Source: an uncultured Bacilli bacterium (GTDB taxonomy: Bacteria > Bacillota_I > Bacilli_A > ML615J-28 > CAG-313). Taken from it: a stretch of 64,000 bases of DNA. A model generated the notes under the pieces. That model saw nothing but the letters and a program-made list of their open reading frames with translations. It made no database searches and was not told where the DNA came from. The position numbers and the translations under genes are program-made. The stretch's first letter is position 1. Each line of letters opens with the position of its first letter. Below, piece after piece: positions 52,671 through 61,469 of this stretch. The stretch spans positions 1 to 64,000 of the forward strand of contig CAKPBI010000004.1 in NCBI GenBank assembly GCA_934140285.1, written 5' to 3'.

Positions 52671-54950
52671 ATGATTAAAATTGAAAATCTTTCAAAGTAC
52701 TATCATACCAAAAACAATGTAACCTGTGCTCTAAAGAAGATTAACCTCGAATTCAAAAAAGGTGAATTCGTGGCGATTACAGGAGAATCAGGATCTGGTA
52801 AAACCACTCTCTTAAACGTAATTTCAGGTTTTGACACCTATGAAGATGGTGAAATTTACTATAAAGGAAAGCCAACCTCCTACTATAGTGAAGAGGATTT
52901 TGAAAAGTTAAGAAAAGAAGAAATTGCTTTTATCTTTCAAAACTACAATTTAATTGACTCTTTTACTACTTTAGAAAATGTCATGAGTGCCTTTATCATT
53001 GATGGTAAATCAAAGAAAGTCGCAAAAAAGGAAGCCATTAAACTCTTAAAACTTGTTGATTTAGAATCCCACATGAATAAAAAAGCCGTAAAGTTATCAG
53101 GAGGTCAAAAACAAAGATTAGCGATTGCGAGAGCCCTTGCTAAATCGACCGATGTAATTGTTGCGGATGAACCTACCGGTAACTTAGATGTTGAAAATGG
53201 GAAAGCCATCATAGAACTCCTTAAAAAAATATCAAAAGATAAACTTGTTATTGTGGTAACCCACAATCAAGAAGAAATTGAACCATACATTACTAGAAAA
53301 ATCCGTCTTCATGATGGTATGGTTGTAAGTGATGAAATAAAACAAGAAGTTAAAGAAGAAGAAATAATTGAAAAACCTAAAGATCAAACTAAGACCTTTA
53401 AAAAAGCCTTTAGTTTCTTTGGATTAGAATTTAAGTCAGAACCACATCGTACTATCTTTACTTTACTTCTTACTTTTATTTTAACAATTGCATCATTTGT
53501 ATTTATTGGAACTTTTATTCAAAACTTAGATGATTCCAACACTAAAATAATCAGTGATGATGTTTTTATTAATCATGATCAATCAAAACTTCTCATTACA
53601 ACCCAAGATCAAAAAACTATCACTGATGAAATGATAGAATCTGCGAAAGTAAAAAGAGTAAAAAGTGTTGAAAAATATGAATATATTACCGACATTAACT
53701 ACTTTAGACCAAATAACTATGAAGAAGTAGAACGTGGCGGCTTCGTTGAAGATCCATCAGGATCACCAACCCCAGTAATTACAAAAAGTATTAAATTTAA
53801 AGATTATTCATACTTTATGCGTTCTAGTACATCGTTAACTGAAGATGACTTAGTCCTAGGTCGACTTCCTGAAAATCCCCGTGAAGTAGTATTATATAGT
53901 GATGATCCAGAAGTACTAAATCAAACCGAAAAAATCTTATTTACTAATCGCCGTAACATGGCTAAAGATAAGTATATATCATATGATGTTAAAATTGTTG
54001 GTCTCTTAAAAGAAAATACTAAGTATGCTTTTTTCTCGGAAGACTTATGTAAAATTATGGATTTAATGAAATATGATATTAGTTTTTCCACTGTCTACTC
54101 TTATCGTGATTCCCTAGGAATTAGAAAAGATGAAAGATTAACTTTTGACAAAATCATTGTTGATTATAACCAAACAGGATTAAAAGTATCTTTTAATGAA
54201 AGTATCTATCAAGCCCTAAGTACTCTTAATAAAAATGGTTTACTTTTCTTAAATAAAGGGGAAGCAGTTTTCCCAATGTATACAGTGTACTATGAAAATA
54301 GAAAAGCAGTAGTTGATGATGTAAGTTATGTAACTTATAACTTAGAATATAGTTACACTAACGATCCTCAAATCCTTGGAGTATCAACGATGATTTTTTC
54401 TAAGATTTATGATTACTTTAAAGCTAAAACGCAGTTTGCAGTATTCCTAGAAGATTATGCCTACACCGATGATACCATTGCAGCATTAGGTAGTAAAGAC
54501 TTTGTTAGTGTATCATGTTATAGAGTTAGTACTACTAGTTATGATGTAAAAAAAGTTGCAGAAAGATTCATCACCCTTGGCGTTTCAATCTTTAGCTTAG
54601 TTATTATTTGTTTAGTAGAATATGCATTATGCTATGCTTTAATGAAAATGAAAAAGAAAGACCAAATCATCTTTAGAATGATTGGAATGGAAAGTAAAAC
54701 TAGTAATATGGTTACCTACTTTACAACCATGGCTTATGGTATCATCTCCTTCATTTTAGTTTTAATTCTGGCGTTAATTATAAACAAAACGATAACTAAC
54801 ACCTATATTGTTGAATTCTTCAAGTATGTTAGATATTATGATTATCTTGCTTTATTAATAATAACTCTTGTTACAATGGCGGTTGTCGCAACCTCTTTCA
54901 ACAAGTATATGAAGAAAAATAATAAGATAATCTATACAAAGGAGGATTAA
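52671..54950 (+). CDS. MacB-like ABC protein (ATPase fused to FtsX-type permease), subunit 1
   Basis: 759 residues. N-terminal ATPase (about 1-230): GESGSGKTT, LSGGQKQRLAIARAL, VIVADEPTGNLD, VTHNQ. Then one helix (about 262-285), a large external domain of about 350 residues, and three C-terminal helices, which is the MacB/FtsX topology. Type VII ABC systems do not pump across the membrane but move lipoproteins, peptides or envelope components outside it by mechanotransmission. It is followed 1 nt later by a second protein of the same build, so a heterodimer is likely. No membrane fusion protein or sensor kinase adjoins it. Confidence 0.88.
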   Translation: MIKIENLSKYYHTKNNVTCALKKINLEFKKGEFVAITGESGSGKTTLLNVISGFDTYEDGEIYYKGKPTSYYSEEDFEKLRKEEIAFIFQNYNLIDSFTTLENVMSAFIIDGKSKKVAKKEAIKLLKLVDLESHMNKKAVKLSGGQKQRLAIARALAKSTDVIVADEPTGNLDVENGKAIIELLKKISKDKLVIVVTHNQEEIEPYITRKIRLHDGMVVSDEIKQEVKEEEIIEKPKDQTKTFKKAFSFFGLEFKSEPHRTIFTLLLTFILTIASFVFIGTFIQNLDDSNTKIISDDVFINHDQSKLLITTQDQKTITDEMIESAKVKRVKSVEKYEYITDINYFRPNNYEEVERGGFVEDPSGSPTPVITKSIKFKDYSYFMRSSTSLTEDDLVLGRLPENPREVVLYSDDPEVLNQTEKILFTNRRNMAKDKYISYDVKIVGLLKENTKYAFFSEDLCKIMDLMKYDISFSTVYSYRDSLGIRKDERLTFDKIIVDYNQTGLKVSFNESIYQALSTLNKNGLLFLNKGEAVFPMYTVYYENRKAVVDDVSYVTYNLEYSYTNDPQILGVSTMIFSKIYDYFKAKTQFAVFLEDYAYTDDTIAALGSKDFVSVSCYRVSTTSYDVKKVAERFITLGVSIFSLVIICLVEYALCYALMKMKKKDQIIFRMIGMESKTSNMVTYFTTMAYGIISFILVLILALIINKTITNTYIVEFFKYVRYYDYLALLIITLVTMAVVATSFNKYMKKNNKIIYTKED

Positions 54951-54951
54951 G

Positions 54952-57402
54952 ATGATTAAGATTAATAATTTAAATAAATATTTTTATCGTCATAAGAATA
55001 ATGAAATTCATGTTATTAATGATACATCACTTACTTTTCCGGAAACTGGTCTTGTTGCCATCCTTGGTGAATCAGGATCAGGTAAAACAACTTTAATGAA
55101 TGTTGTTGGTGGACTTGATTCTTTTGAAAGTGGAACTATTAGTTATGATGATGAAGTAGTAACTAAATACTCATCAAAGGTAATTGATAAAATAAGAAAT
55201 GAAAAAATTGGTTATATCTTTCAAAACTATCTACTACTTACTAATAGAACGGTCAAATATAATCTTGAACTTGCTCTTGAAATGTATAGTCTTGATAAAG
55301 AAACCCAAGATGAGAGAATTAACTATGTTCTAACGGCAGTTGGAATGTTAAAGTACAAAAACAAAAAAGTTTCTGAATTATCTGGTGGGCAACAACAACG
55401 TGTTGCCATCGCTAGAGCCTTAATTAAGTCACCATCATTAATTCTTGCGGATGAACCAACGGGAAATCTAGATGAAAAAAATACCATTCAAATCATGAAC
55501 ATCATAAAAAAGATTAGCCAAAAAACATTGGTAATCTTAGTATCTCATGAAAAAAGAATGGCCACTGCCTATGCAGACACCATTGTTGAAGTAAGTGATG
55601 GTAAGGTCGTTAGAGTAACTAACCTCAATGGTAATGGTACTTACAAGATGGTAGATGATCAAACAATTTATCTACAAGAATATAACAAAACTACTCTTAC
55701 AAGTGATGACTCATCAATTGAACTTTATACAAACGAAGAAACTAACCTTGATTTAAAGATAATCTATGAAAATGGTCGTTTCTATCTATCAAGTACTAAT
55801 CCTTTAGTTATCGTTGATAAAGATAGTGAAATCATCATAAAAGATGAAAAACGTAAAGACTTAGACGTTGATAACACTGTAAATTTAAATGATTATGAAT
55901 TAGAGTCACTCACCTATAAAAGAACCCCAAAACTTCCATTTAAAGAAAGAATTAATCTTGCAAGAACCAACCTTAAACAAAACAAGAAAAGAAGAGTATT
56001 CTTAAGTATTGTTTTATTTATGATATCTGCTTTAACCTTACTTTGTGTAGAAAGCATTGTCATGGCTAAAAAGATTGACTATGAAGGAATTGGCGTAAAT
56101 GATTCAAGAATTTATGATATTACCTTCAGTAAGAAAGATCCACTAATGGATAATGCAAGTTTTGAAGAAATTATTAAAGAATTTATAACGGACTTTAAAA
56201 AAGAAATCAAAGAACCTTTTACTCTTGATTATTCATATGATCTAATTTATACCTTTAATATGTTCACACAAATTGAAGATGTCGACTATGTCCTTAATGG
56301 CTTAAGTTATATGCCAATAGAATATCTTGATACAAGTAAAATTAAATATGGTAGAGCTCCTCAAAATGCTACGGAGATCGTTGTTGATGAATGGGTAGTA
56401 AAAAAAGCTTTAAAGAATTCTACCTTATCTAATATTATGAGTGTCGCAAACTTTGTTGGTCAAACGGTAAAAGTAAAAGATACCAACATATATCTAAAAA
56501 TAGTTGGGATAAGTTCCGAAAATACCCACACAGTTTATATCAATAAATGGCAAATGCTTGGTATTTATCCATCAAACATCAAACGAAACGATGTAACAAT
56601 TTGTTCGGTAAGTACCTACAATGAATATTCAAATGCTACAAAAATTACGGATTTAAAAGAAGATGAGGTTGTTGTAAACACTGAATCATCAGTAGGACAA
56701 TCAGCAATGTATTTTAAACAACTTGTAATAAATGATGATCATAGTTTAGTATTTACCCCTAAAGATGGATATGATTTTACAAACATTCCTTTTAAAGTAG
56801 TCGTAAGTGATAGCATGTATGATAAAATCCTAGCATCAGTTATTGCTGGAAGCCATGAAGAAGCTAAGGTAATTGTTAAAAATGAACAAGAAAAACAAGA
56901 AGTTAAAAACTATTTAGATAGTGTTAGTGAAAAATATAATATGAAGATTCACCATGAATCAAAATATGATAATTTATTTGCACCATACATTGAAAATTCT
57001 AAAAAACTTGTTGCTTCAAGAACATTAATCGTTACAACCATTATTTTTGTATCAATCGCCATTGTCTTCTTTACAATGCGTTCATATGCTATTAAGAATA
57101 TCTATGATTTAGGTGTATATCGAGCAATCGGCATCAGTAAAGGTAGTTTAGTTGAAGTATATGCAATGGAAATCTTTATGATGAGTTTAAAATCAACGCT
57201 TATTGGTGGCTTACTAACTTACATTATTGTTAATATCCTATCAAGCCTACCAATTCTTTATTTAAACTTTAGTATTCCATTTAGTCACTTTGTAATTTCA
57301 ACATTATCACTTCTTGTCATAAATGTTGTAGTTGGTATTATTCCAATTATTCTTTATATGCGTTTAACACCATCACAACTTTTAAGTAAATATGATATTT
57401 AA
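54952..57402 (+). CDS. MacB-like ABC protein, subunit 2
   Basis: 816 residues, built like its upstream partner: ATPase with GESGSGKTT, LSGGQQQRVAIARAL, LILADEPTGNLD and SHEKR; an added soluble linker (about 225-320); one helix (about 345-370); a large external domain; and three C-terminal helices with the FtsX line LGVYRAIGISKGSL. The linker between ATPase and first helix, about 100 residues with strand-like pattern, is unusual for MacB. Both ATPase domains look intact, unlike the exporter pair at 14876. Substrate unknown; lipoprotein or antimicrobial peptide handling is plausible. Confidence 0.88.
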   Translation: MIKINNLNKYFYRHKNNEIHVINDTSLTFPETGLVAILGESGSGKTTLMNVVGGLDSFESGTISYDDEVVTKYSSKVIDKIRNEKIGYIFQNYLLLTNRTVKYNLELALEMYSLDKETQDERINYVLTAVGMLKYKNKKVSELSGGQQQRVAIARALIKSPSLILADEPTGNLDEKNTIQIMNIIKKISQKTLVILVSHEKRMATAYADTIVEVSDGKVVRVTNLNGNGTYKMVDDQTIYLQEYNKTTLTSDDSSIELYTNEETNLDLKIIYENGRFYLSSTNPLVIVDKDSEIIIKDEKRKDLDVDNTVNLNDYELESLTYKRTPKLPFKERINLARTNLKQNKKRRVFLSIVLFMISALTLLCVESIVMAKKIDYEGIGVNDSRIYDITFSKKDPLMDNASFEEIIKEFITDFKKEIKEPFTLDYSYDLIYTFNMFTQIEDVDYVLNGLSYMPIEYLDTSKIKYGRAPQNATEIVVDEWVVKKALKNSTLSNIMSVANFVGQTVKVKDTNIYLKIVGISSENTHTVYINKWQMLGIYPSNIKRNDVTICSVSTYNEYSNATKITDLKEDEVVVNTESSVGQSAMYFKQLVINDDHSLVFTPKDGYDFTNIPFKVVVSDSMYDKILASVIAGSHEEAKVIVKNEQEKQEVKNYLDSVSEKYNMKIHHESKYDNLFAPYIENSKKLVASRTLIVTTIIFVSIAIVFFTMRSYAIKNIYDLGVYRAIGISKGSLVEVYAMEIFMMSLKSTLIGGLLTYIIVNILSSLPILYLNFSIPFSHFVISTLSLLVINVVVGIIPIILYMRLTPSQLLSKYDI

Positions 57403-57410
57403 ACACAACG

Positions 57411-57447
57411 AAAAAAGATTTGTAACATCAATACAAATCTTTTTTCT
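57411..57447. terminator. Bidirectional terminator between the ABC operon and tcdA
   Basis: AAAAAAGATTTGTA pairs perfectly with TACAAATCTTTTTT around ACATCAA. Confidence 0.93.
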
Positions 57448-57457
57448 TTTTAAAATT

Positions 57458-58150
57458 CTATTTTAATAAATCCTTAATAACCTCACTTACAATAAGTAAA
57501 CCCCCACTACTAGGTACAAAACTAACGGAAGCAACAGTATGAACAGTTGGATCATCAGTAATTACTTCATGAGGCATCTCTAAAGATGATAAAACCTTTA
57601 GATGGGTAATCCCAATTTTTCTTAATTCATAACGCATCTTTTTAGCAAGCGGACAATATGAAGTTTGATTCAAATCCATAATTTTAAGTTTAGTCGGATC
57701 TAGTTTATTACCAGTACCCATAGAACTAATAATTGGAATATTAAGTTCTTTAGCCTTTTTAATTAAAGCAATCTTCCCCTTTACATCATCGATTGCGTCA
57801 ATGATGTAGTCATAATTTTCTCCAACAATTTCATCAATAGTTTCTTCACTAATGATTAAATCTAATGCTTTTATCCTTACTTCCTTATTTATATCTAAGA
57901 CTCTTGCCTTTGCGACTTCAACTTTCTTTTTACCGATTGTTGAATGAAGAGCAATCAACTGACGATTAATGTTTGTGATGTCAACAACATCAAAATCAAC
58001 GATGGTAAATGATTCAATTCCCATTCTCGCAAGTCCCTCGAGAACGTAAGATCCAACTCCACCAACACCACATAATAAAATATTTTTACCACTTAATTTT
58101 TTAATATTTTCTTCACCTAATAATAATGATGTTCTTGCAAATTCTTTCAT
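57458..58150 (-). CDS. tcdA: tRNA threonylcarbamoyladenosine dehydratase (TcdA/CsdL)
   Basis: 230 residues, an E1-like (ThiF/MoeB-fold) enzyme. N-terminal RTSLLLGEENIKKL, ATP loop GVGGVGSYVLEGLARMG, DFDVVDITNINRQ, K in IGKKKVEVA and DAIDDVKGK. TcdA uses ATP to convert t6A37 of tRNA into the cyclic form ct6A. The order of N-terminal residues and the short C-terminus agree with TcdA rather than ThiF or MoeB, which carry a CxxC zinc site that is absent here. The start ATG follows GGTGGTGAT, with TATAAT 20 nt upstream (58170-58175, minus strand). Confidence 0.93.
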   Translation of the reverse strand: MKEFARTSLLLGEENIKKLSGKNILLCGVGGVGSYVLEGLARMGIESFTIVDFDVVDITNINRQLIALHSTIGKKKVEVAKARVLDINKEVRIKALDLIISEETIDEIVGENYDYIIDAIDDVKGKIALIKKAKELNIPIISSMGTGNKLDPTKLKIMDLNQTSYCPLAKKMRYELRKIGITHLKVLSSLEMPHEVITDDPTVHTVASVSFVPSSGGLLIVSEVIKDLLK

Positions 58151-58227
58151 CTTATCACCACCAGCAATTATTATACATAAAAAGCCTAAGAAATTAAAGA
58201 AATTTGTTTAAAAATTTATACCAATTA

Positions 58228-58256
58228 TTGACAGAATTTTTATACTATGGTATAAT
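58228..58256 (+). promoter_or_regulatory. Consensus promoter driving the structured RNA
   Basis: TTGACA (58228-58233), 17 nt, TATAAT (58251-58256) with TGG before it. It is the only exact double-consensus promoter noticed in the window. Confidence 0.9.
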
Positions 58257-58262
58257 TATGTT

Positions 58263-58478
58263 AAGGTTTGGGCCACCCATAATTAATAAAAGATTAACTG
58301 GAGAAAGGCATTAATCAATTATTAATTATACAATTGAATATTAGTTAATCAAAATGATTAAATATTTGTATGCTAGGTAGAATACGCTTTTGCCTCTGAC
58401 GTAAGGGTAAAAGTCGTAGACTGCCAATAATAGGATGCAGGTTTTTAGTCATTTTTTTAAAAAATAGGCCAACCACAT
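58263..58478 (+). ncRNA. Structured RNA or leader of unknown class
   Basis: No gene is found in the 358 nt between tcdA and the first lipoprotein, but the transcript should fold. The ends pair: GGTT..GG..CC (58265-58274) with GGCCAACC (58467-58474). GATTAACT (58292-58299) pairs with AGTTAATC (58343-58350), or alternatively GATTAA with TTAATC (58311-58316). A long arm at 58376-58425 combines GGTAG/CTGCC, TACG/CGTA and CTTTTGCC/GGTAAAAG around TCTGACGTAAG. It fits no riboswitch class that I recognise. It may be a stand-alone small RNA or the leader of the lipoprotein operon; the lipoprotein ribosome site starts about 17 nt after the closing stem. Confidence 0.55.
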
Positions 58479-58508
58479 AATTAAAGTAAAAAGGAGAAAT
58501 GAATAAAA

Positions 58509-59015
58509 ATGAAAAAAATAGCTATTATTATTTTAAATATAGTGTTTGCTTTATGTTTAATAGGATGTTCTTGTAAAATTAATAAATATAAAGCTGAAAT
58601 CTTAAATTGTAAAAATGAAATATTTAATGAGGACTTTTTAAATAACAATAGAGTAAAAGGTTATTATCCTAACCCTGATTATATAGAAGGTGAATATAAT
58701 ACAAATAAAAACATCAAAGATAATGATTCACCTAAATCAAGAACCTTTGTTATTGATACTGAAAGTAAATATAATGATATTTTTACTACTAAACCATTTG
58801 ATATTGATTTTAACAAACAAATGATTATATTATATATTTTTTCAAGTGATACTACTACAAACTATATTTTAAAAAACATCGAAATTAAAGATAAGATTCT
58901 AAAAATAAAGATAAAACTAGAAAATACAAATGTTGATGCAGGTTGTATTCTTCATCAAAGATGTATCGTAATTAAGATGAATAAAGTTGAAATAAATAGT
59001 GTAGAATTTAACTAA
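58509..59015 (+). CDS. Small lipoprotein
   Basis: 168 residues. Lipobox LIGC (Cys20) after a short basic start. The mature part begins with SCKINKYK and has a C-terminal half of alternating strands, FDIDFNKQMIILYIFSSD and IEIKDKILKIKIKLEN, similar in layout to the PrcB C-terminal type beta-domain found in other small lipoproteins; this is a weak resemblance. First of five lipoprotein genes in a row, directly behind the structured RNA; start follows AAGGAG. Confidence 0.75.
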   Translation: MKKIAIIILNIVFALCLIGCSCKINKYKAEILNCKNEIFNEDFLNNNRVKGYYPNPDYIEGEYNTNKNIKDNDSPKSRTFVIDTESKYNDIFTTKPFDIDFNKQMIILYIFSSDTTTNYILKNIEIKDKILKIKIKLENTNVDAGCILHQRCIVIKMNKVEINSVEFN

Positions 59016-59064
59016 TAGCATCAATCAACTAGATTTAAGAAAAATAAAGGAGAAGTGAATAAAA

Positions 59065-59520
59065 ATGAAAAAAATAATTGTATTATTTATGATGCTTATA
59101 TTAAGTGTTACTCTTGTTGGATGTAATAAAAACCTTGGAAAACTTTATACATTAGAAGATGCTTATAATTTAAATTTAATAACCCAAGATGATTTAAAAA
59201 GTATTGCTTATTATTTTAATAAATTAGAAGATACTGATTTTGTTCCTAAGCCTAAAAATCCTGAATCCATAGATAAAAAAACTGAAAGACTAATCAAAAA
59301 AACTTATCTAAGAGATATACTTAAAAAACCGAAACTTAGTATAAAAAAAGTTCATATATATGGATATTATGGTACTTATAACGGCTATATTGCACTAAGA
59401 ATTACCGATAGTTATAACTGTTATGACTATAATATTCATGAAGAATACATAATTGGTGGAGTTAGTTTTTATCATTTTCATAAAACTAGTATAAGGATAT
59501 ATGCACCAAATAAGGAGTAA
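59065..59520 (+). CDS. Small lipoprotein, copy A of a duplicated pair
   Basis: 151 residues, lipobox LVGC (Cys20). The mature chain has a short helical part (LEDAYNLNLITQDDLKSIAYYFNK) and a C-terminal strand pair (HIYGYYGTYNG...EYIIGGVSFY). No family was recognised. The gene at 61010 encodes the same protein with 14 substitutions and no gaps (about 91% identity). AAGGAG lies 12 nt before the start in both copies. Confidence 0.8.
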   Translation: MKKIIVLFMMLILSVTLVGCNKNLGKLYTLEDAYNLNLITQDDLKSIAYYFNKLEDTDFVPKPKNPESIDKKTERLIKKTYLRDILKKPKLSIKKVHIYGYYGTYNGYIALRITDSYNCYDYNIHEEYIIGGVSFYHFHKTSIRIYAPNKE

Positions 59521-59523
59521 AAA

Positions 59524-60021
59524 ATGAAGAAAATCATAATTTTATTAATAACACTTATATTAAGTATTACCATTGTTGGATGTTCAAATAAAAGTAATAA
59601 TTTTAATATTGCATATGAAGGAAAAAGTGCATTTGGATTTGATGATGAAAAATTGACATATTGCTTGTCAGAATATGTTTCCACAAGAGAAAAATTAGAA
59701 ACACTTTCAAAAAAATTAAATAATGGATATTTTGATGAATTAAGCCTTAGTTACAATAGTGAAATGGGCTTAATGATCAGAAAATATGATGATGAATTTT
59801 TTAAAGATAATAGTTTAGTAATATGTGTAATAGATGCAGGAAATTACTATAATTATAGTGTTAATAAATTAGAAGTTAGCAATAGTGAATTAACTATTAA
59901 TATTAAAAAGACTCAAAAAAAAGGAATTTTTACTGATGAAGCATTCGCATATTCATTTATAATTGAAGTTGAAAAAACCGAGTTTTCAAATATAAAATCT
60001 GTAAATACAATAGTTAAATAA
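59524..60021 (+). CDS. Small lipoprotein, PrcB-C-like layout
   Basis: 165 residues, lipobox IVGC (Cys20). Its central lines YDDEFFKDNSLVICVIDAG and NKLEVSNSELTINIKK resemble those of the lipoprotein at 58509, so the two are probably distant relatives. It starts 4 nt after copy A; the AAGGAG ribosome site overlaps the stop of that gene. Confidence 0.75.
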   Translation: MKKIIILLITLILSITIVGCSNKSNNFNIAYEGKSAFGFDDEKLTYCLSEYVSTREKLETLSKKLNNGYFDELSLSYNSEMGLMIRKYDDEFFKDNSLVICVIDAGNYYNYSVNKLEVSNSELTINIKKTQKKGIFTDEAFAYSFIIEVEKTEFSNIKSVNTIVK

Positions 60022-60035
60022 AGGAGATATTTTGA

Positions 60036-60863
60036 ATGAAAAAAATATTAATGATATGTTTGATGTTAGTTATTACATTTGTGATGGTTGGATGTAGTAG
60101 TGAAAATAATAATGAATATTATAAATGGAATAATTACGAAGCAGTCTATGTTACAATTGATGATAATCAATCGAATGATGTTTTTCTAAATATCAACAAG
60201 AGTTTTGAAAAATATCAGTATAAAAAAGCATACATTGTAAATAAAAAAATAGATAATAATTGTGTTATAAGTTTAACAATACTTTTTGTAATAGATGATA
60301 ATTTGGATAAATTTATTGCGAATTTAAAAGAAGACCCAAATATTAAGTCTTATGAAATTTGTAAGGATTTACCTTATGAATCAATTGATAATAGATATTT
60401 TGAATATGAAAACAATACTATTAAAGTAGGAGATGAATTAAAAATATCATTGCGTGGAGGCGAAGATAGTGATATTTATCAGCCAAAATTTGTCTATGAT
60501 TCTTTTTATATAACACCTATTGATTATGATGAAAACAAAGATTATAGCGTAGATTATTTCGGTGAAGTTGATAATATTTCTTGTATGGAAAAGTATAAAG
60601 ACAAATTATTAGTGATTTTAAATACTTTAAACTATTATGAATTAATCAATACAATGGACATACTAGCTAGAACTGATTATATTCAACAAATATATTTCAA
60701 TTATATATGTGTTATACCACCTATATGGGAAATAAGTGATGAAGAAATTGTTGATGTAACAATAAATGATGATAATAGTATAACTATTAAAGCTTTAAAG
60801 TCGGGTGCAGTTAATATAAAATATGATGGTATTGAATGTAACATAACTATAAATAATAAATAA
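60036..60863 (+). CDS. Lipoprotein with C-terminal BIG2-like domain
   Basis: 275 residues, lipobox MVGC (Cys20). The last 60 residues (IPPIWEISDEEIVDVTIN...IKALKSGAVNIKYDG) follow the bacterial Ig-like domain 2 pattern. The middle (about 25-190) is not recognised. It is in line with the other lipoproteins, 15 nt downstream of the previous gene with AAGGAG. Surface adhesion or binding role is inferred from the Ig-like fold only. Confidence 0.75.
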   Translation: MKKILMICLMLVITFVMVGCSSENNNEYYKWNNYEAVYVTIDDNQSNDVFLNINKSFEKYQYKKAYIVNKKIDNNCVISLTILFVIDDNLDKFIANLKEDPNIKSYEICKDLPYESIDNRYFEYENNTIKVGDELKISLRGGEDSDIYQPKFVYDSFYITPIDYDENKDYSVDYFGEVDNISCMEKYKDKLLVILNTLNYYELINTMDILARTDYIQQIYFNYICVIPPIWEISDEEIVDVTINDDNSITIKALKSGAVNIKYDGIECNITINNK

Positions 60864-60879
60864 GCGTAGAAAGGGTTGA

Positions 60880-60973
60880 ACCTACCCAAAAAACTTACTC
60901 AAATCCATATATTTAGTGTTAATGTGGATAATTAAAGAGTAATAAGGTCATAGTATACGGCCAAAAGTATACT
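60880..60973 (+). other. Intergenic region able to fold into two hairpins
   Basis: Between the BIG2 lipoprotein and copy B. ACTC..ATCCA (60897-60907) pairs with TGGAT..GAGT (60925-60940), and AGTATAC (60952-60958) pairs perfectly with GTATACT (60967-60973) around GGCCAAAA. There is no T-tract and no promoter was identified with confidence. Confidence 0.4.
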
Positions 60974-61009
60974 AATCAAAATCTGAAATGAAAGGAGATG
61001 AAAAAGAAA

Positions 61010-61465
61010 ATGAAAAAAATAATTGTATTATTAATGATGCTTATATTAAGTGTTACCCTTGTTGGATGTAATAAAAACCTTGGAAAAATTTATAGATTAG
61101 AAGATGCTTATAATTTAAATTTAATAACTCAAGATGATTTAAAAAGTATTGCTTATTATTTTAATAAATTAGAAGATACTGATTTTGTTCCTAAACCTAA
61201 AAATCCTGAATCCATAGATAAAAAAACTGAAAGACTAATCAAAAAAACATATTTAAGAGATATACTTAAAGAACCAAAATTTAGTATAAAGAAAGTTCAT
61301 ATATATGGATACTATGGCACTTATAACGGCTGTATTGCACTAAGAATTACCGATAGTTATGCTCGTTATGACTATTATTTTTATGAAGAATACATAATTG
61401 GTGGAGTTAGTTTTTATGATTTTCATGTGGCTAGTATAAGGATATATGCACCAAATAAGGAGTAA
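61010..61465 (+). CDS. Small lipoprotein, copy B of a duplicated pair
   Basis: 151 residues from ATG 61010, with AAGGAG 12 nt upstream exactly as in copy A at 59065; an in-frame ATG at 60998 touches the ribosome site and is rejected. Differences from copy A cluster in the last 40 residues (for example ARYDYYFY for NCYDYNIH). The duplicated block continues past the stop: both copies are followed by the same TAAGGAGTAAAAAA and a new ATG-AAG-AAA start. Function unknown. Confidence 0.8.
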   Translation: MKKIIVLLMMLILSVTLVGCNKNLGKIYRLEDAYNLNLITQDDLKSIAYYFNKLEDTDFVPKPKNPESIDKKTERLIKKTYLRDILKEPKFSIKKVHIYGYYGTYNGCIALRITDSYARYDYYFYEEYIIGGVSFYDFHVASIRIYAPNKE

Positions 61466-61469
61466 AAAA

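Noticed and set aside
58263..58478. Known riboswitch (T-box, lysine, cobalamin, c-di-GMP)
   Set aside because: None of the diagnostic conserved boxes of these classes was found; left as unknown structured RNA.
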